DNA of 64,000 nucleotides from an uncultured Clostridia bacterium (GTDB lineage: Bacteria > Bacillota > Clostridia > CAKSNL01 > HGM11501), in contig CAKSNL010000003.1 in assembly GCA_934476235.1 (NCBI GenBank), forward strand, positions 186,001-250,000, given 5' to 3'. The translations under genes were made by a program, and so were the position numbers. A model generated the notes under the pieces. It did no database searches and was not told the origin of the DNA. It saw nothing but the letters and a program-made list of their open reading frames with translations. Positions 26,660-36,319 of this stretch are shown here, in pieces. The number at the start of each line of letters is the position of its first letter. Within the stretch, counting starts at the first letter, position 1.

Positions 26660-27607
26660 ATGAACATTACATTTCTTGACGCACGGGCAATCGGAAACGA
26701 TGTATCGCTTGATATATTAAGAGAGGTCGGCAATCTCACGGTTGAGGAAAAGACCGGTCAGGACGAGGTTGCACATAAGCTTGGCGATACTGAGGTTTTA
26801 ATCGTAAACAAGCTTAAGCTTAACGAAGAAAGTTTAAAAAACGCAGAAAAGCTCAAATTAATATGTGTTACCGCAACGGGTTATGACAATATTGATATTG
26901 ATTATTGCAGAAAAAAACACATCGGCGTCTGCAATGTTGTCGGCTATTCCTCTCGCAGTGTGGCTGAGGTCACCGCGGCGATGGTTCTTTATCTTTCAAC
27001 ACATCTTGGCGAATACAGGTCTTATGTCGGGAGCGGAGCTTACTCAAAAAGCGGTACGGCAAATAAATTAACCCCCGTGTTTCATGAATTGTATAAAAAA
27101 ACGTGGGGAATAATAGGGTATGGCAATATAGGACGGGAAGTGGGCGCGGTTGCGTCCGCACTCGGGTGCAGTATACTTACCTACAGAAAAACCAAAACGC
27201 CCGGCTGCGTTACTTTGGATGAACTTTTGAAAAAATCGGACATAATAAGCATACATACTCCGCTGACTGATGAAACAAGGGGGCTTATCGGCGAAAGGGA
27301 GCTTTCGCTTATGAAAAAGGATGTAATCTTAGTAAATACCTCGCGCGGAGCGGTGACGGATGAAGCGGCGGTTGCCGCGGCGGTCAAAAATAAAAGTATC
27401 GGGGCGTTCGGGACAGATGTTTATTCAGCGGAGCCTTTTCTGGAAAGCGACCCGCTCTATGCAATCAAGGATCTTCCCAATGTGTGCCTGACTCCGCACA
27501 TGGCGTGGGGTGCTTTTGAGGCGAGAACGCGCTGTATAGATGAGATTGCCGAAAACATCAGGGATTTTTACGGCGGCGGAAAAAGGAACAGAGTTGACCT
27601 TATCTGA
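26660..27607 (+). CDS. D-isomer specific 2-hydroxyacid dehydrogenase
   Basis: A 315-residue NAD(P)-dependent oxidoreductase of the D-lactate/hydroxypyruvate/phosphoglycerate dehydrogenase family, which interconverts 2-keto and D-2-hydroxy acids. The Rossmann motif WGIIGYGNIGREVG lies near residue 149. The catalytic Arg is in VNTSRGAVTDE near 222 and the His in LTPHMAWGAFE near 275, with Glu between them. The VTATGYDNID block is also typical. The shared spacing resembles hydroxypyruvate/glycerate dehydrogenases, but the substrate cannot be fixed. Single-gene unit with its own promoter. Confidence 0.9.
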   Translation: MNITFLDARAIGNDVSLDILREVGNLTVEEKTGQDEVAHKLGDTEVLIVNKLKLNEESLKNAEKLKLICVTATGYDNIDIDYCRKKHIGVCNVVGYSSRSVAEVTAAMVLYLSTHLGEYRSYVGSGAYSKSGTANKLTPVFHELYKKTWGIIGYGNIGREVGAVASALGCSILTYRKTKTPGCVTLDELLKKSDIISIHTPLTDETRGLIGERELSLMKKDVILVNTSRGAVTDEAAVAAAVKNKSIGAFGTDVYSAEPFLESDPLYAIKDLPNVCLTPHMAWGAFEARTRCIDEIAENIRDFYGGGKRNRVDLI

Positions 27608-27670
27608 TGATTATCGTGCTAAAATAGACAAAAAAGTACATTAGTCGTCACGCGGTACATAAATTGAATA

Positions 27671-27711
27671 TTGCTTTTTAACCATATTTCGGTTTATAAT
27701 TAAACTATAAT
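27671..27711 (+). promoter_or_regulatory. Promoter region of the V-ATPase operon
   Basis: TTGCTT (27671-27676), 18-bp spacer, TATAAT (27695-27700). A second TATAAT lies at 27706-27711. The first gene starts at 27730 after AAGGGG. Confidence 0.55.
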
Positions 27712-27729
27712 GAAAAGGGGCGGTTATTT

Positions 27730-28041
27730 ATGGCAAAGGATGCTGTTGAAATGATAAAAAATGCCGAGCAGAGGGCATATGAAATCGTGAATAAGGCAAA
27801 GGCTGATGCTAAAGCAATGACCGATAATGCATTAAACGAAAAAAAATCAATGATTGAAAAAAGCATAGCCGCCGCTAATGAAGAGATATCAAAACGCGAT
27901 GGCGACATGAAAAAGGTCTGCGATGAAAAGATCGCGTCGGAAACCGAAAATTACAGAGCCGAGGTTAAGCAAAGCTTTTCCGACATAGAAAAAAGAATAG
28001 GGAAAACTGCCGAAAAGGTTGTCAGAGAGATATTTGCATAA
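27730..28041 (+). CDS. ntpF: V-type ATP synthase peripheral stalk subunit G/H
   Basis: A 103-residue, almost entirely helical, Lys/Glu/Ala-rich protein that should form a coiled coil. It starts AKDAVEMIKNAEQRAYEIVN, the typical start of the G/H (NtpF) stalk subunit, which pairs with subunit E to hold the catalytic head. It is first of nine genes in the order F-I-K-E-C-G-A-B-D, which matches the Enterococcus hirae ntp operon. Confidence comes mostly from position, length and composition, because this subunit is weakly conserved. Confidence 0.85.
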   Translation: MAKDAVEMIKNAEQRAYEIVNKAKADAKAMTDNALNEKKSMIEKSIAAANEEISKRDGDMKKVCDEKIASETENYRAEVKQSFSDIEKRIGKTAEKVVREIFA

Positions 28042-28060
28042 TCTTTGAGAGGATGTCATT

Positions 28061-30022
28061 ATGAAAGTCAAAATGAATTCCGTGACCATTTACGGTCTTA
28101 AGGAAAACAGAAAAGCCATAATGGAATACCTTCAGAAGAAGGGGTGCCTTGAGTTTAAGGAAATATCCGCCTCTCTTGCTAAGGTCAGCACACAGGATGC
28201 CGTTATGAGCTTTGAGCGGTATATGGCAAATTCCGAAAAAGCTCTTGCAATACTGGAAAAGGCAAGACCTGAGAAAAAGCCGCTTATTTATTCGAGAAAA
28301 GTACTTCCGGATAACATGTTTTCGATGACGGTGGATGAAAGCGGAAAAATGGGAGCTCTGGTTAATTCAATAATCAGTGCGGACAAGAAAATTTCCGAAT
28401 TAAAGCTTGAGAAAAGCAGGCTTTCAGCCAAAGCGGAGCTTTTGGGCGCATGGAGCAATCTGGACGTTCCTTTAAGCTTTTCGGGCACGAAAAATACCGC
28501 CGCCGAGATATGCACTCTTCCGTATGAAGCGGATGAAAGCGCGGTTGAAGAACTGTTTTCCGACTGTGATGTAAATATTTATAAAGAGATCATATTCTCT
28601 TCCAAAACACTGACGTGCCTTTTTTTCTTATACTTAAAGAGTGACAGGGAAAAGGCGGAAAAAGCGATAAGGGAACGCGGTGCGGCGCCTCCGTCATTTA
28701 GTCTCTCGCATCTTACGGCAAATGAAAAGATAACGCAGATAAAAGAACGGATAAAAAAATGCGAAGAGGAAGAGACAAGACTTAATAAGGAGATAGAGGA
28801 AGCACTTTCTAAAAAGGACTCGGTCAAGCTCTTTTATGACCATATAAAAATGCGCAGGGACAAATACCTTGCACTGTCCGATGTCGGAATGACCGAAAAG
28901 GTATTTGTCGCGGAAGGATATGCCCCGGAGACGGCGGCAAAGGTTATTAAACCGTCTCTTGAGGAAAAATACACCGCGTATGTCAGCTTAAGTGAAATCC
29001 CCGATGGGGAGGAAGCACCGGTATTGCTGAAAAACAATGCGTTCTCAAGCCCACTTGAGGGCATAACCGAGACATACGCGATGCCGTCAAAATTTGACAT
29101 TGACCCCGACTTTATAATGTCGCTTTTCTATTATCTCTTTTTCGGGATGATGTTTTCCGACGCGGGATACGGATTGCTTTTAATGATAGTAACGGGATTT
29201 ATTTCCTTCTTTTCCAAAGCGGAAAGTTCGACGAAAAGGAACATGCGGATGTTTTTCTTCTGCGGTGTATCCACGACCTTCTGGGGGCTTATGTACGGAA
29301 GCTTCTTCGGTGACGCCGTTACTCAGATAGGAAAAACGTTTTTCTCGCACCCGGAATGGAAATTCCCGGCACTGTGGATGGACCCGGTATCGCAGCCTTT
29401 GAAGCTTTTGATATTCAGCATTGCTTTGGGAGCCATCCAGATCATAACGGGACTTTCAATATCGGTTCACACGAATTGGCGAAAGGGCGATAAGCCGGCG
29501 GCTATTTGTGATTCCGGTTCATGGATATTGGTGATTTTGGGTATAGGGCTTTACGCAGCGTCTTCCGCGCTTCCCGAAAGCGGATTTTTGTATTATTCCG
29601 GAATCGGGCTTATCGCGCTTGGATTTCTGATAATTATTTTCATGAAGGGGCGCGCGTCAAAAAATCCCTTTGCGCGAATCGGATCGGGAATACTGGGACT
29701 TTACAATATAACCGGATATGTTTCCGATGTGCTTTCGTATTCGAGACTTATGGCGCTGGGACTTTCCACCGGCGTTATCGCGCAGGTTGTAAACACAATG
29801 GCGACGCTTGCGGGCAAAAGCTTTGTCGGAATTATAATGTTCCTTTTGATATTCTTAATAGGGCACGCAATAAATTTCTCAATAAATATGCTCGGAGCAT
29901 ATGTTCACACAAACAGATTGCAGTACGTTGAGTTTTTCGGAAAGTTTTATGAGGGCGGAGGAAGAAAATTCTCGCCTTTGAAAATGAACACAAATTATTA
30001 TATTTTTAAGGAGGACAAATAG
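28061..30022 (+). CDS. ntpI: V-type ATP synthase subunit I
   Basis: The 653-residue membrane stator (subunit a homologue) with the half-channels for ion passage. The soluble N-terminal half (to about residue 330) has coiled coils. The C-terminal half has about seven to eight membrane helices, starting with MSLFYYLFFGMMFSDAGYG near 349. The essential Arg is expected in SYSRLMALGLSTGVIAQVVN near 563. It lies 19 bp after ntpF and 1 bp before ntpK. Confidence 0.95.
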   Translation: MKVKMNSVTIYGLKENRKAIMEYLQKKGCLEFKEISASLAKVSTQDAVMSFERYMANSEKALAILEKARPEKKPLIYSRKVLPDNMFSMTVDESGKMGALVNSIISADKKISELKLEKSRLSAKAELLGAWSNLDVPLSFSGTKNTAAEICTLPYEADESAVEELFSDCDVNIYKEIIFSSKTLTCLFFLYLKSDREKAEKAIRERGAAPPSFSLSHLTANEKITQIKERIKKCEEEETRLNKEIEEALSKKDSVKLFYDHIKMRRDKYLALSDVGMTEKVFVAEGYAPETAAKVIKPSLEEKYTAYVSLSEIPDGEEAPVLLKNNAFSSPLEGITETYAMPSKFDIDPDFIMSLFYYLFFGMMFSDAGYGLLLMIVTGFISFFSKAESSTKRNMRMFFFCGVSTTFWGLMYGSFFGDAVTQIGKTFFSHPEWKFPALWMDPVSQPLKLLIFSIALGAIQIITGLSISVHTNWRKGDKPAAICDSGSWILVILGIGLYAASSALPESGFLYYSGIGLIALGFLIIIFMKGRASKNPFARIGSGILGLYNITGYVSDVLSYSRLMALGLSTGVIAQVVNTMATLAGKSFVGIIMFLLIFLIGHAINFSINMLGAYVHTNRLQYVEFFGKFYEGGGRKFSPLKMNTNYYIFKEDK

Positions 30023-30023
30023 T

Positions 30024-30491
30024 ATGGGACTGTTTTTTGCATTGTTGGGTGCCGCTTTGGCGGTCGGAGTTGCGGGCGTGGGATCTGCCAAGGGCGTCGG
30101 AATTGCATCGGAGGCTGCTGCCGGAGTCATTACGGAAGACCCCTCCAAATTCGGTAAGCTTTTGGTTTTGCAGCTTCTTCCCGGAACACAGGGGCTTTAC
30201 GGTCTGATCATCGGAATAATGGTTTTGATAAATACGAACGTTTTGTCGGGCGCGGGAAATGCCGATATGCCCTTGACAACAGGACTTTTCTATCTTGCCG
30301 CGTGCCTTCCCATGGCTATCGGCGGACTTTTCTCGGGAATAAGCCAGGGACGTGTTGCGGCGACAGGCGCAAATATAGTTGCTAAAAAACCCGAGGAATC
30401 GTCAAAGGCTATAGTTTCGGCATCCTTGGTTGAGCTTTATGCCCTTTTAGCATTCATAACCTCGTTCCTTATGATTATCAATATTAAATAA
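30024..30491 (+). CDS. ntpK: V-type ATP synthase rotor subunit K, Na+ type
   Basis: A 155-residue proteolipid with four membrane helices formed by two tandem hairpins; copies form the rotor ring. Compared with E. hirae NtpK, whose Na+ site is known from structure, the equivalents of the ligand residues are present: LLPGTQGLYG (Leu, Thr, Gln) after helix 1, Gln in GISQGRVAA, and the essential Glu in SLVELYALLAF. Only the second hairpin carries the ion-binding acid, as in eukaryotic and NtpK rotors. I therefore predict Na+ coupling. The residue match is from memory of the E. hirae sequence. Confidence 0.93.
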   Translation: MGLFFALLGAALAVGVAGVGSAKGVGIASEAAAGVITEDPSKFGKLLVLQLLPGTQGLYGLIIGIMVLINTNVLSGAGNADMPLTTGLFYLAACLPMAIGGLFSGISQGRVAATGANIVAKKPEESSKAIVSASLVELYALLAFITSFLMIINIK

Positions 30492-30507
30492 TTTCAAGGA
30501 GGAGCTT

Positions 30508-31083
30508 ATGGATCAACTTGACAAAATAATTTCGCATATAGAAAATGAGGCTGACGAAGAAGCCAAAATGATTCTGGCAGAAGCGGAAAAAAAGTGCAGC
30601 GGAATTTTGGAAGACGGAAAAGCCGAAGCGAAAAGGGAGTATGATTCAGCGCTCGAAGCACAAAAGGCAAAAGAGGAGAGGGATTATGCGGCGGCACTTT
30701 CTTTGATAGAACGTGAAAAGCGCATGATAAATCTTCAGTGTAAAGCAAACATAATTGAGCGCACGGTAAACGAGGCTCTTAAGATGATTGACAACATGGA
30801 TTTTAAGGATTATGAGAGCTGCCTCGTTTTCTTGGCAGAAAAATATTCCGATAAGAGCGAAAAGGGAGAAATATATCTTTCCGACGGCGATATTTCAAAG
30901 CTATCGGACGGCACAAAGGAAAAATTTAATTCGCTCGGGCTTTCGGTTAAATCCGGCGGTTCTGACTTTCCGAAGGGCATGGTTATAAAATACGGCGATG
31001 TGGAAGAAAACTGCACCGTAGGAGCGCTTCTTCATGAGAAAAGGGAACATATCAACGATATTATAGCAAAAGAACTACTCTAA
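30508..31083 (+). CDS. ntpE: V-type ATP synthase subunit E
   Basis: A 191-residue peripheral stalk subunit. The first 100 residues are a charged helix (ENEADEEAKMILAEAEKK, then AKREYDSALEAQKAKEER) that pairs with NtpF. The C-terminal globular part (GMVIKYGDVEENCTVGALL) binds the catalytic head. AAGGAGG precedes the ATG. Position between ntpK and ntpC matches the conserved order. Confidence 0.92.
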   Translation: MDQLDKIISHIENEADEEAKMILAEAEKKCSGILEDGKAEAKREYDSALEAQKAKEERDYAAALSLIEREKRMINLQCKANIIERTVNEALKMIDNMDFKDYESCLVFLAEKYSDKSEKGEIYLSDGDISKLSDGTKEKFNSLGLSVKSGGSDFPKGMVIKYGDVEENCTVGALLHEKREHINDIIAKELL

Positions 31084-31096
31084 AGGGTGATTGCAT

Positions 31097-32059
31097 TTGA
31101 ACAGCATTGATTACGCTTACAGCGTTGCACATATAAGGGCAATGGAAAACGGGCTCTTATCAAAGTCCGACTATGAGGCTTTAATGACCTCATCGGAAGA
31201 AAATTGCCTGAGGCTGCTCTCGGAAAAAGGCTACCGCCGGGATATCGGCAGGACGGATGCTTTATTGAATGAAAGAATTGCCGATGCGTGGAATCTCCTT
31301 CTTTCTTCGGCGCCGGATAAGAGTATGCTTGAGATTTTATTGTATGAAAATGATTTTGAGAATTTAAAAACCGTTTTGAAAGGCATTTTCACCGATTCGG
31401 AGCTTTATAAGGAGCTTTTATTAACTCCGACGGTATCGGATTGGGAAAAGAACAGCCGTCTTATTGCCGAGAAGAATTTTTCGGCGCTTCCGGATGAATT
31501 TAAATCCTGTGCGGACGAGGCTTTTGAAATTCTCGCGCTTACATTAGACGCTGACAGGGCGGACGCGGTGGTCGACTCTTCATGCATGGCTTTAATGTTC
31601 CGCCTTGCAAAAGAGACGGGCAATGACTTTTTAATAAATATTGCGACGCTGAAAAATACATTAAAAAACATAAAGACCGCATACAGGTCGGCGGCAACAG
31701 GCAAGGGCGTTAATTTTTTAGACACGGCGCTGACGGAATGTTCCTCACTTAACAAAAATCTCCTTATAAAGGCAGCTCTGGAGGGAAAAGACGCGGTTTA
31801 TGACTTTCTCACATCAAACGGCTACGGTGAGGCGGCAAGGCTCATAAATGAGTCCTATTCGGCATTTGAGCTTTACCAGGATAACAAGATCAGCGAAACG
31901 GCAAAAAACTCCATATACACGTCGTTCGGAGTTGAGCCTCTGATAGCGTATCTTTTCAAGGTCATGACCGAGGTTAAAAACGTGAGAATAATATTAACCG
32001 CCAAGGCAAATAAAATTGACGACGGCGAGATCAGGGCGCGGCTGCGTTCGTTTGCATGA
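31097..32059 (+). CDS. ntpC: V-type ATP synthase subunit C
   Basis: A 320-residue protein, the homologue of V-ATPase subunit d, which links the rotor ring to the central shaft. It is all-helical and starts NSIDYAYSVAHIRAMENGLL, the family's usual beginning. The start is TTG 31097, with AAAGGG 10 bp upstream; another in-frame TTG at 31091 is too close to the ribosome-binding site. It follows ntpE after 13 bp. Confidence 0.92.
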   Translation: MNSIDYAYSVAHIRAMENGLLSKSDYEALMTSSEENCLRLLSEKGYRRDIGRTDALLNERIADAWNLLLSSAPDKSMLEILLYENDFENLKTVLKGIFTDSELYKELLLTPTVSDWEKNSRLIAEKNFSALPDEFKSCADEAFEILALTLDADRADAVVDSSCMALMFRLAKETGNDFLINIATLKNTLKNIKTAYRSAATGKGVNFLDTALTECSSLNKNLLIKAALEGKDAVYDFLTSNGYGEAARLINESYSAFELYQDNKISETAKNSIYTSFGVEPLIAYLFKVMTEVKNVRIILTAKANKIDDGEIRARLRSFA

Positions 32060-32068
32060 GGTGAAAAA

Positions 32069-32383
32069 ATGCGCGATATATGTATAATAGGCGACTATGA
32101 CAGTGTCTGCGGTTACACAGTCCTCGGAATTAAGGTTTTTGCGGTTTCGGACAGCCGCGAGGCGTCGGACGTTCTTAAAAAGAATACCGATACCGCTAAA
32201 ATAATATTCATCACAGAACCGCTTGCCGAGGCACTGAAGGACGAAATAGATATTTTTAATGACAGATTGCTTCCCGCCATTATTCCGGTTCCTTCAATAA
32301 AGGGAGGATCGGGATTCGCCGGGGCGCGTATTTCCGAAGCGGTCAAGCAGGCAGTCGGCTCCGACATTTCGTTCGGAGAATAA
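32069..32383 (+). CDS. ntpG: V-type ATP synthase subunit F
   Basis: A 104-residue central shaft subunit with the Rossmann-like fold of the family, beginning MRDICIIGDYDSVCGYTVLG and continuing IIFITEPLAEALKDEID. It is called NtpG in E. hirae. It binds subunit D and activates ATP hydrolysis. It sits 9 bp after ntpC. Confidence 0.93.
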   Translation: MRDICIIGDYDSVCGYTVLGIKVFAVSDSREASDVLKKNTDTAKIIFITEPLAEALKDEIDIFNDRLLPAIIPVPSIKGGSGFAGARISEAVKQAVGSDISFGE

Positions 32384-32407
32384 TAATACTGAAACGGAGA
32401 GTTAGAT

Positions 32408-34177
32408 ATGACAAAAGGAAAAATCACAAAGATTTCCGGTCCGTTGGTTGTAGCGTCCGGTATGAGGGACTCAGATATGTATGATGTTGTCAAGGTAAGC
32501 AAGCTCGGACTCATCGGCGAAATAATCGAAATGCACGGTGATAAGGCGTCAATTCAGGTTTACGAGGAGACATCGGGTCTCGGTCCCGGAGAAGATGTAA
32601 TTTCAACGGGCGCTCCGCTTTCCGTGGAGCTCGGTCCCGGTCTTATCGGCGGAATATATGACGGAATACAAAGGCCCCTTAACGCGATCATGGAAAAGGT
32701 GGGCACGAACCTTGAAAGAGGAGTGAGCGTTCACTCGCTTGACCGCGGAAAGACCTGGCACTTTGAAGCGTCGGCAAATGCGGGGGACAAGGTTTCCTCG
32801 GGCGACATTGTCGGCTCTGTAAAGGAAACGGACGCGGTTACTCACTATATCATGGTGCCGAACGGCGTGTCCGGAGTGATATCCGAAATAAAGTCCGGCG
32901 AATATAAGATAGAAGACACCGTTTACAAAATAAAGAACGATAAGGGTGAGGAAAAAGAATATTCGCTCATGCAGAAATGGCCCGTCAGAGTCGGAAGACC
33001 ATATAAAAAGAAGCTTATTCCGACGGTTCCGCTCGTTTCGGGTCAGCGAAGCATTGATACGCTTTTCCCGATTGCAAAGGGCGGTATCGCGGCGATTCCC
33101 GGTCCCTTCGGAAGCGGAAAAACGGTTGTTCAGCATCAGCTTGCAAAGTGGGCGGACGCTGACATAATAGTCTATATCGGCTGTGGCGAGCGAGGAAACG
33201 AGATGACGGACGTTCTTAACGAATTTCCCGAGATTAAGGACCCCAAAACCGGGAAAACACTTATGGAAAGAACGGTTCTTATAGCGAACACGTCCGACAT
33301 GCCCGTTGCGGCGCGTGAGGCGTCTGTATATACAGGCATCACGATTGCCGAATATTTCAGAGATATGGGCTACTCGGTAGCGCTTATGGCGGATTCCACA
33401 TCAAGATGGGCGGAGGCTCTCCGCGAAATGAGCGGAAGACTTGAGGAAATGCCCGGCGAGGAAGGCTATCCGGCATATCTCGGAAGCAGACTGGCGCAGT
33501 TTTACGAAAGAGCCGGTCACGTTGTATGCAACGGAAGCGACGAAAGGGAGGGTGCGCTTTCCGCTATCGGAGCCGTATCGCCTCCCGGAGGCGATATTTC
33601 AGAGCCCGTTTCTCAGGCGACATTAAGAATAGTAAAGGTTTTCTGGGGCTTGGATTCGGCGCTTGCGTATAAAAGGCATTTTCCGGCTATTAACTGGCTC
33701 AAGAGCTATTCTTTATATACGGACTCGCTGAAAAACTGGTTCTGCGAGAATATTGCGTCCGACTGGTTTGACTTAAGAGCAAGGATAATGCGCATACTCC
33801 AGGACGAGGCGGAGCTTGAAGAGATCGTTCAGCTCGTCGGAATAGACGCGCTCTCGGCAAACGACAGATTAAAGCTGGAGGTTGCCCGCTCGATAAGAGA
33901 GGACTATCTGCATCAGGACGCGTTCCATGAGGTTGACACCTACGCTTCGCTTGAAAAGCAGCATATAATGATGGAGCTCATATTAAAGTTTTACGATATG
34001 GCACTTTCAGCACTTGAGGACGGGGCTGACATTAAAAAGCTCATTTCTCTTCCGGTGCGGGAGGCGATAGGAAGATTCAAATATACTCCGGAGAGCGAAA
34101 TGCATTCGGAATTTGACAGCGTATCGGCTGAAATGAAAAGTGAAATTGACGAACTTACGAAAGGGGATGAGCACTGA
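32408..34177 (+). CDS. ntpA: V-type ATP synthase catalytic subunit A
   Basis: The 589-residue catalytic ATPase subunit. Walker A is GPFGSGKTVVQHQLAKW near residue 231; the catalytic Glu follows in IGCGERGNEM; Walker B is YSVALMADSTSRWAEA near 322. The bulge domain typical of V-type A subunits (about 115-190) is present, distinguishing it from F-type beta. The stop overlaps the ntpB start by one base. Confidence 0.98.
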   Translation: MTKGKITKISGPLVVASGMRDSDMYDVVKVSKLGLIGEIIEMHGDKASIQVYEETSGLGPGEDVISTGAPLSVELGPGLIGGIYDGIQRPLNAIMEKVGTNLERGVSVHSLDRGKTWHFEASANAGDKVSSGDIVGSVKETDAVTHYIMVPNGVSGVISEIKSGEYKIEDTVYKIKNDKGEEKEYSLMQKWPVRVGRPYKKKLIPTVPLVSGQRSIDTLFPIAKGGIAAIPGPFGSGKTVVQHQLAKWADADIIVYIGCGERGNEMTDVLNEFPEIKDPKTGKTLMERTVLIANTSDMPVAAREASVYTGITIAEYFRDMGYSVALMADSTSRWAEALREMSGRLEEMPGEEGYPAYLGSRLAQFYERAGHVVCNGSDEREGALSAIGAVSPPGGDISEPVSQATLRIVKVFWGLDSALAYKRHFPAINWLKSYSLYTDSLKNWFCENIASDWFDLRARIMRILQDEAELEEIVQLVGIDALSANDRLKLEVARSIREDYLHQDAFHEVDTYASLEKQHIMMELILKFYDMALSALEDGADIKKLISLPVREAIGRFKYTPESEMHSEFDSVSAEMKSEIDELTKGDEH

Positions 34178-35556
34178 TGCCGAAGGAATACCGCACAATA
34201 CAGGAGGTTGCAGGTCCCCTGATGCTTGTTAAGGACGTTGACCATGCTTCGTACAATGAGATAGGCGAAATCGAGCTTGCGTCCGGAGATATAAGACGGT
34301 GCAGAGTCCTTGAGGTCAACAACTCCGACGTATTGGTTCAGCTTTTTGAAAACAGCGCCGGAATCAACCTTCAGAACAGTAAGGTTCGCTTTTTAGGACG
34401 CGGAATCGAGCTCGGCGTGTCGGAGGACATGCTCGGAAGAATGTTCGACGGTATGGGAAATCCGATAGACGGCGGTCCCGAGATAATACCGGAGAAAAGA
34501 ATCGATATTAACGGCGTTCCGATGAATCCGGCGGCGAGAAACTACCCTTCAGAGTTCATAGAGACCGGCGTGTCCGCGATAGACGGGCTTAATACGCTTG
34601 TCCGCGGACAGAAGCTCCCCATATTTTCGGGAAGCGGACTTCCGCACGCGAGTCTTGCAGCGCAGATAGCGCGTCAGGCAAAGGTCAAGGGGAAGGATGA
34701 AAAGTTTGCCGTTGTTTTTGCGGCAATGGGCATTACCTTTGAAGAAGCCGATTTCTTTAAGCAGGAATTCATAAAGACCGGCGCGATGGAGCGTACAGTT
34801 CTTTTCGTTAACCTGGCGAATGACCCCGCAATCGAAAGAATTGCAACTCCGAAGATGGCGCTTACCGCCGCGGAATATCTTGCGTTTGACCGCGGAATGC
34901 ATGTGCTTGTTATCATGACCGATATCACGAACTACGCTGACGCTTTGCGCGAGATATCCGCCGCACGAAAGGAAGTGCCCGGAAGGCGCGGATATCCCGG
35001 ATATATGTATACGGACCTCGCAACGCTTTATGAGCGTGCCGGAAGGCTTAAGGGAAAGGACGGCTCCATAACACTTATCCCGATCCTTACCATGCCCGAA
35101 GATGATAAGACTCACCCGATACCTGACCTTACAGGCTATATCACCGAGGGACAGATAATTCTCTCGCGTGAGCTTTACAGAAAGAACATCGAGCCTCCGA
35201 TAAACGTGCTCCCCTCGCTTTCGAGACTTAAGGATAAGGGAATAGGAGAGGGGAAGACCAGAGCCGACCACGCCAATACGATGAACCAGCTCTTTGCGGC
35301 ATATGCAAGAGGAAAGGACGCAAAGGAGCTTATGTCGATTCTCGGCGAAGCCGCTCTTTCGGATGTTGACAAGCTCTATGCCGAGTTTGCCGAGCGCTTT
35401 GAAGAGGAATACGTGTCCCAGGGATATTATAATGACCGCTCAATTGAAGAAACGCTTGATATCGGCTGGAAGCTCCTTTCGATACTTCCGAAGAGCGAAT
35501 TAAAGCGAATCAAGAGCGAGTATATCGAAAAATATTATAAAGGTAACGAACAATGA
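34177..35556 (+). CDS. ntpB: V-type ATP synthase subunit B
   Basis: The 459-residue regulatory, nucleotide-binding but non-catalytic head subunit. The degenerate P-loop is SGSGLPHASLAAQIARQA near 149, lacking the GKT of subunit A. IMTDITNYADALREISAARK near 245 and PGRRGYPGYMYTDLATLYER are diagnostic. Its ATG shares one base with the ntpA stop, and ntpD overlaps its end by 4 bp, so the head and shaft subunits are translationally coupled. Confidence 0.98.
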   Translation: MPKEYRTIQEVAGPLMLVKDVDHASYNEIGEIELASGDIRRCRVLEVNNSDVLVQLFENSAGINLQNSKVRFLGRGIELGVSEDMLGRMFDGMGNPIDGGPEIIPEKRIDINGVPMNPAARNYPSEFIETGVSAIDGLNTLVRGQKLPIFSGSGLPHASLAAQIARQAKVKGKDEKFAVVFAAMGITFEEADFFKQEFIKTGAMERTVLFVNLANDPAIERIATPKMALTAAEYLAFDRGMHVLVIMTDITNYADALREISAARKEVPGRRGYPGYMYTDLATLYERAGRLKGKDGSITLIPILTMPEDDKTHPIPDLTGYITEGQIILSRELYRKNIEPPINVLPSLSRLKDKGIGEGKTRADHANTMNQLFAAYARGKDAKELMSILGEAALSDVDKLYAEFAERFEEEYVSQGYYNDRSIEETLDIGWKLLSILPKSELKRIKSEYIEKYYKGNEQ

Positions 35557-36206
35557 GCGTTTTAAATGTAAATCCGACGAGAATGGAGCTCACCAACCTA
35601 AAAAAGAAGCTGGCGGTTGCAAGAAAGGGGCACAAGCTCTTAAAGGATAAGCGCGACGAGATGATGCGCCGTTTTTTGGATATTGTTAAGGAAAACCACG
35701 CACTTCGCGGTGAGGTGGAAGAAATGCTCCTCACGGCGGAGAAAAAGGTAATGCTTGCCAAGGCGGTAATGGGCGAAAAGACGCTCGCTTCGGCGCTGAT
35801 GCTTCCGAAAAGCCGTGCTGCATTGGATATGGGCGAAAAAAATATAATGAGCGTCAGGATTCCGGAATTTAAGATTCCGGATAAAGGGCAAAATGTTCTG
35901 CCGTACGGTTTTGCATCCACTGCCGGAGAGCTTGACGAAGGAATTTTTGCACTCGAGGAGTCAATGCCTAAGCTTATAAAGCTTGCAGAATCCGAGAATG
36001 CGATCGAGCTTTTGGCGTCGGAAATCGAAAAAACAAGGCGAAGAGTTAATGCCTTGGAGCATGTCATGATTCCGAATTATGAGGATACCATAAAGTACAT
36101 CACGATGAAGCTTGACGAAAATGAGCGTTCAAATACCGCAAGGCTTATGAAGGTTAAGGACATGATGATTGAAGAGACCATTGAGGAAAAAAGAGCGGCA
36201 CAGTAA
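35553..36206 (+). CDS. ntpD: V-type ATP synthase subunit D
   Basis: A 217-residue central shaft subunit made of two long helices: VNPTRMELTNLKKKLAVARK with GHKLLKDKRDEMMR at the start, and RRVNALEHVMIPNYEDTIKY near 168. It is the last gene of the operon. A short direct repeat, GGCACAGTAA, spans its stop codon and the 10 bp after. A strong terminator follows. Confidence 0.95.
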   Translation: MSVLNVNPTRMELTNLKKKLAVARKGHKLLKDKRDEMMRRFLDIVKENHALRGEVEEMLLTAEKKVMLAKAVMGEKTLASALMLPKSRAALDMGEKNIMSVRIPEFKIPDKGQNVLPYGFASTAGELDEGIFALEESMPKLIKLAESENAIELLASEIEKTRRRVNALEHVMIPNYEDTIKYITMKLDENERSNTARLMKVKDMMIEETIEEKRAAQ

Positions 36207-36230
36207 TTGGCACAGTAAATGCAAATAAAC

Positions 36231-36264
36231 AAAAACACTGTAACGATTACAGTGTTTTTGTTTT
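36231..36264 (+). terminator. V-ATPase operon terminator
   Basis: Perfect 13-bp stem AAAAACACTGTAA (36231-36243) / TTACAGTGTTTTT (36247-36259) with a CGA loop, followed by GTTTTG. Confidence 0.9.
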
Positions 36265-36319
36265 GTGATTTAAAGCCCTCGAGAGCTAAAGGCGTAAGGA
36301 GAGACGCATCGGAAATGAT

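Noticed and set aside
34549..35271. 240-codon minus-strand open frame inside ntpB
   Set aside because: Antisense shadow of a highly conserved gene; no homology features.
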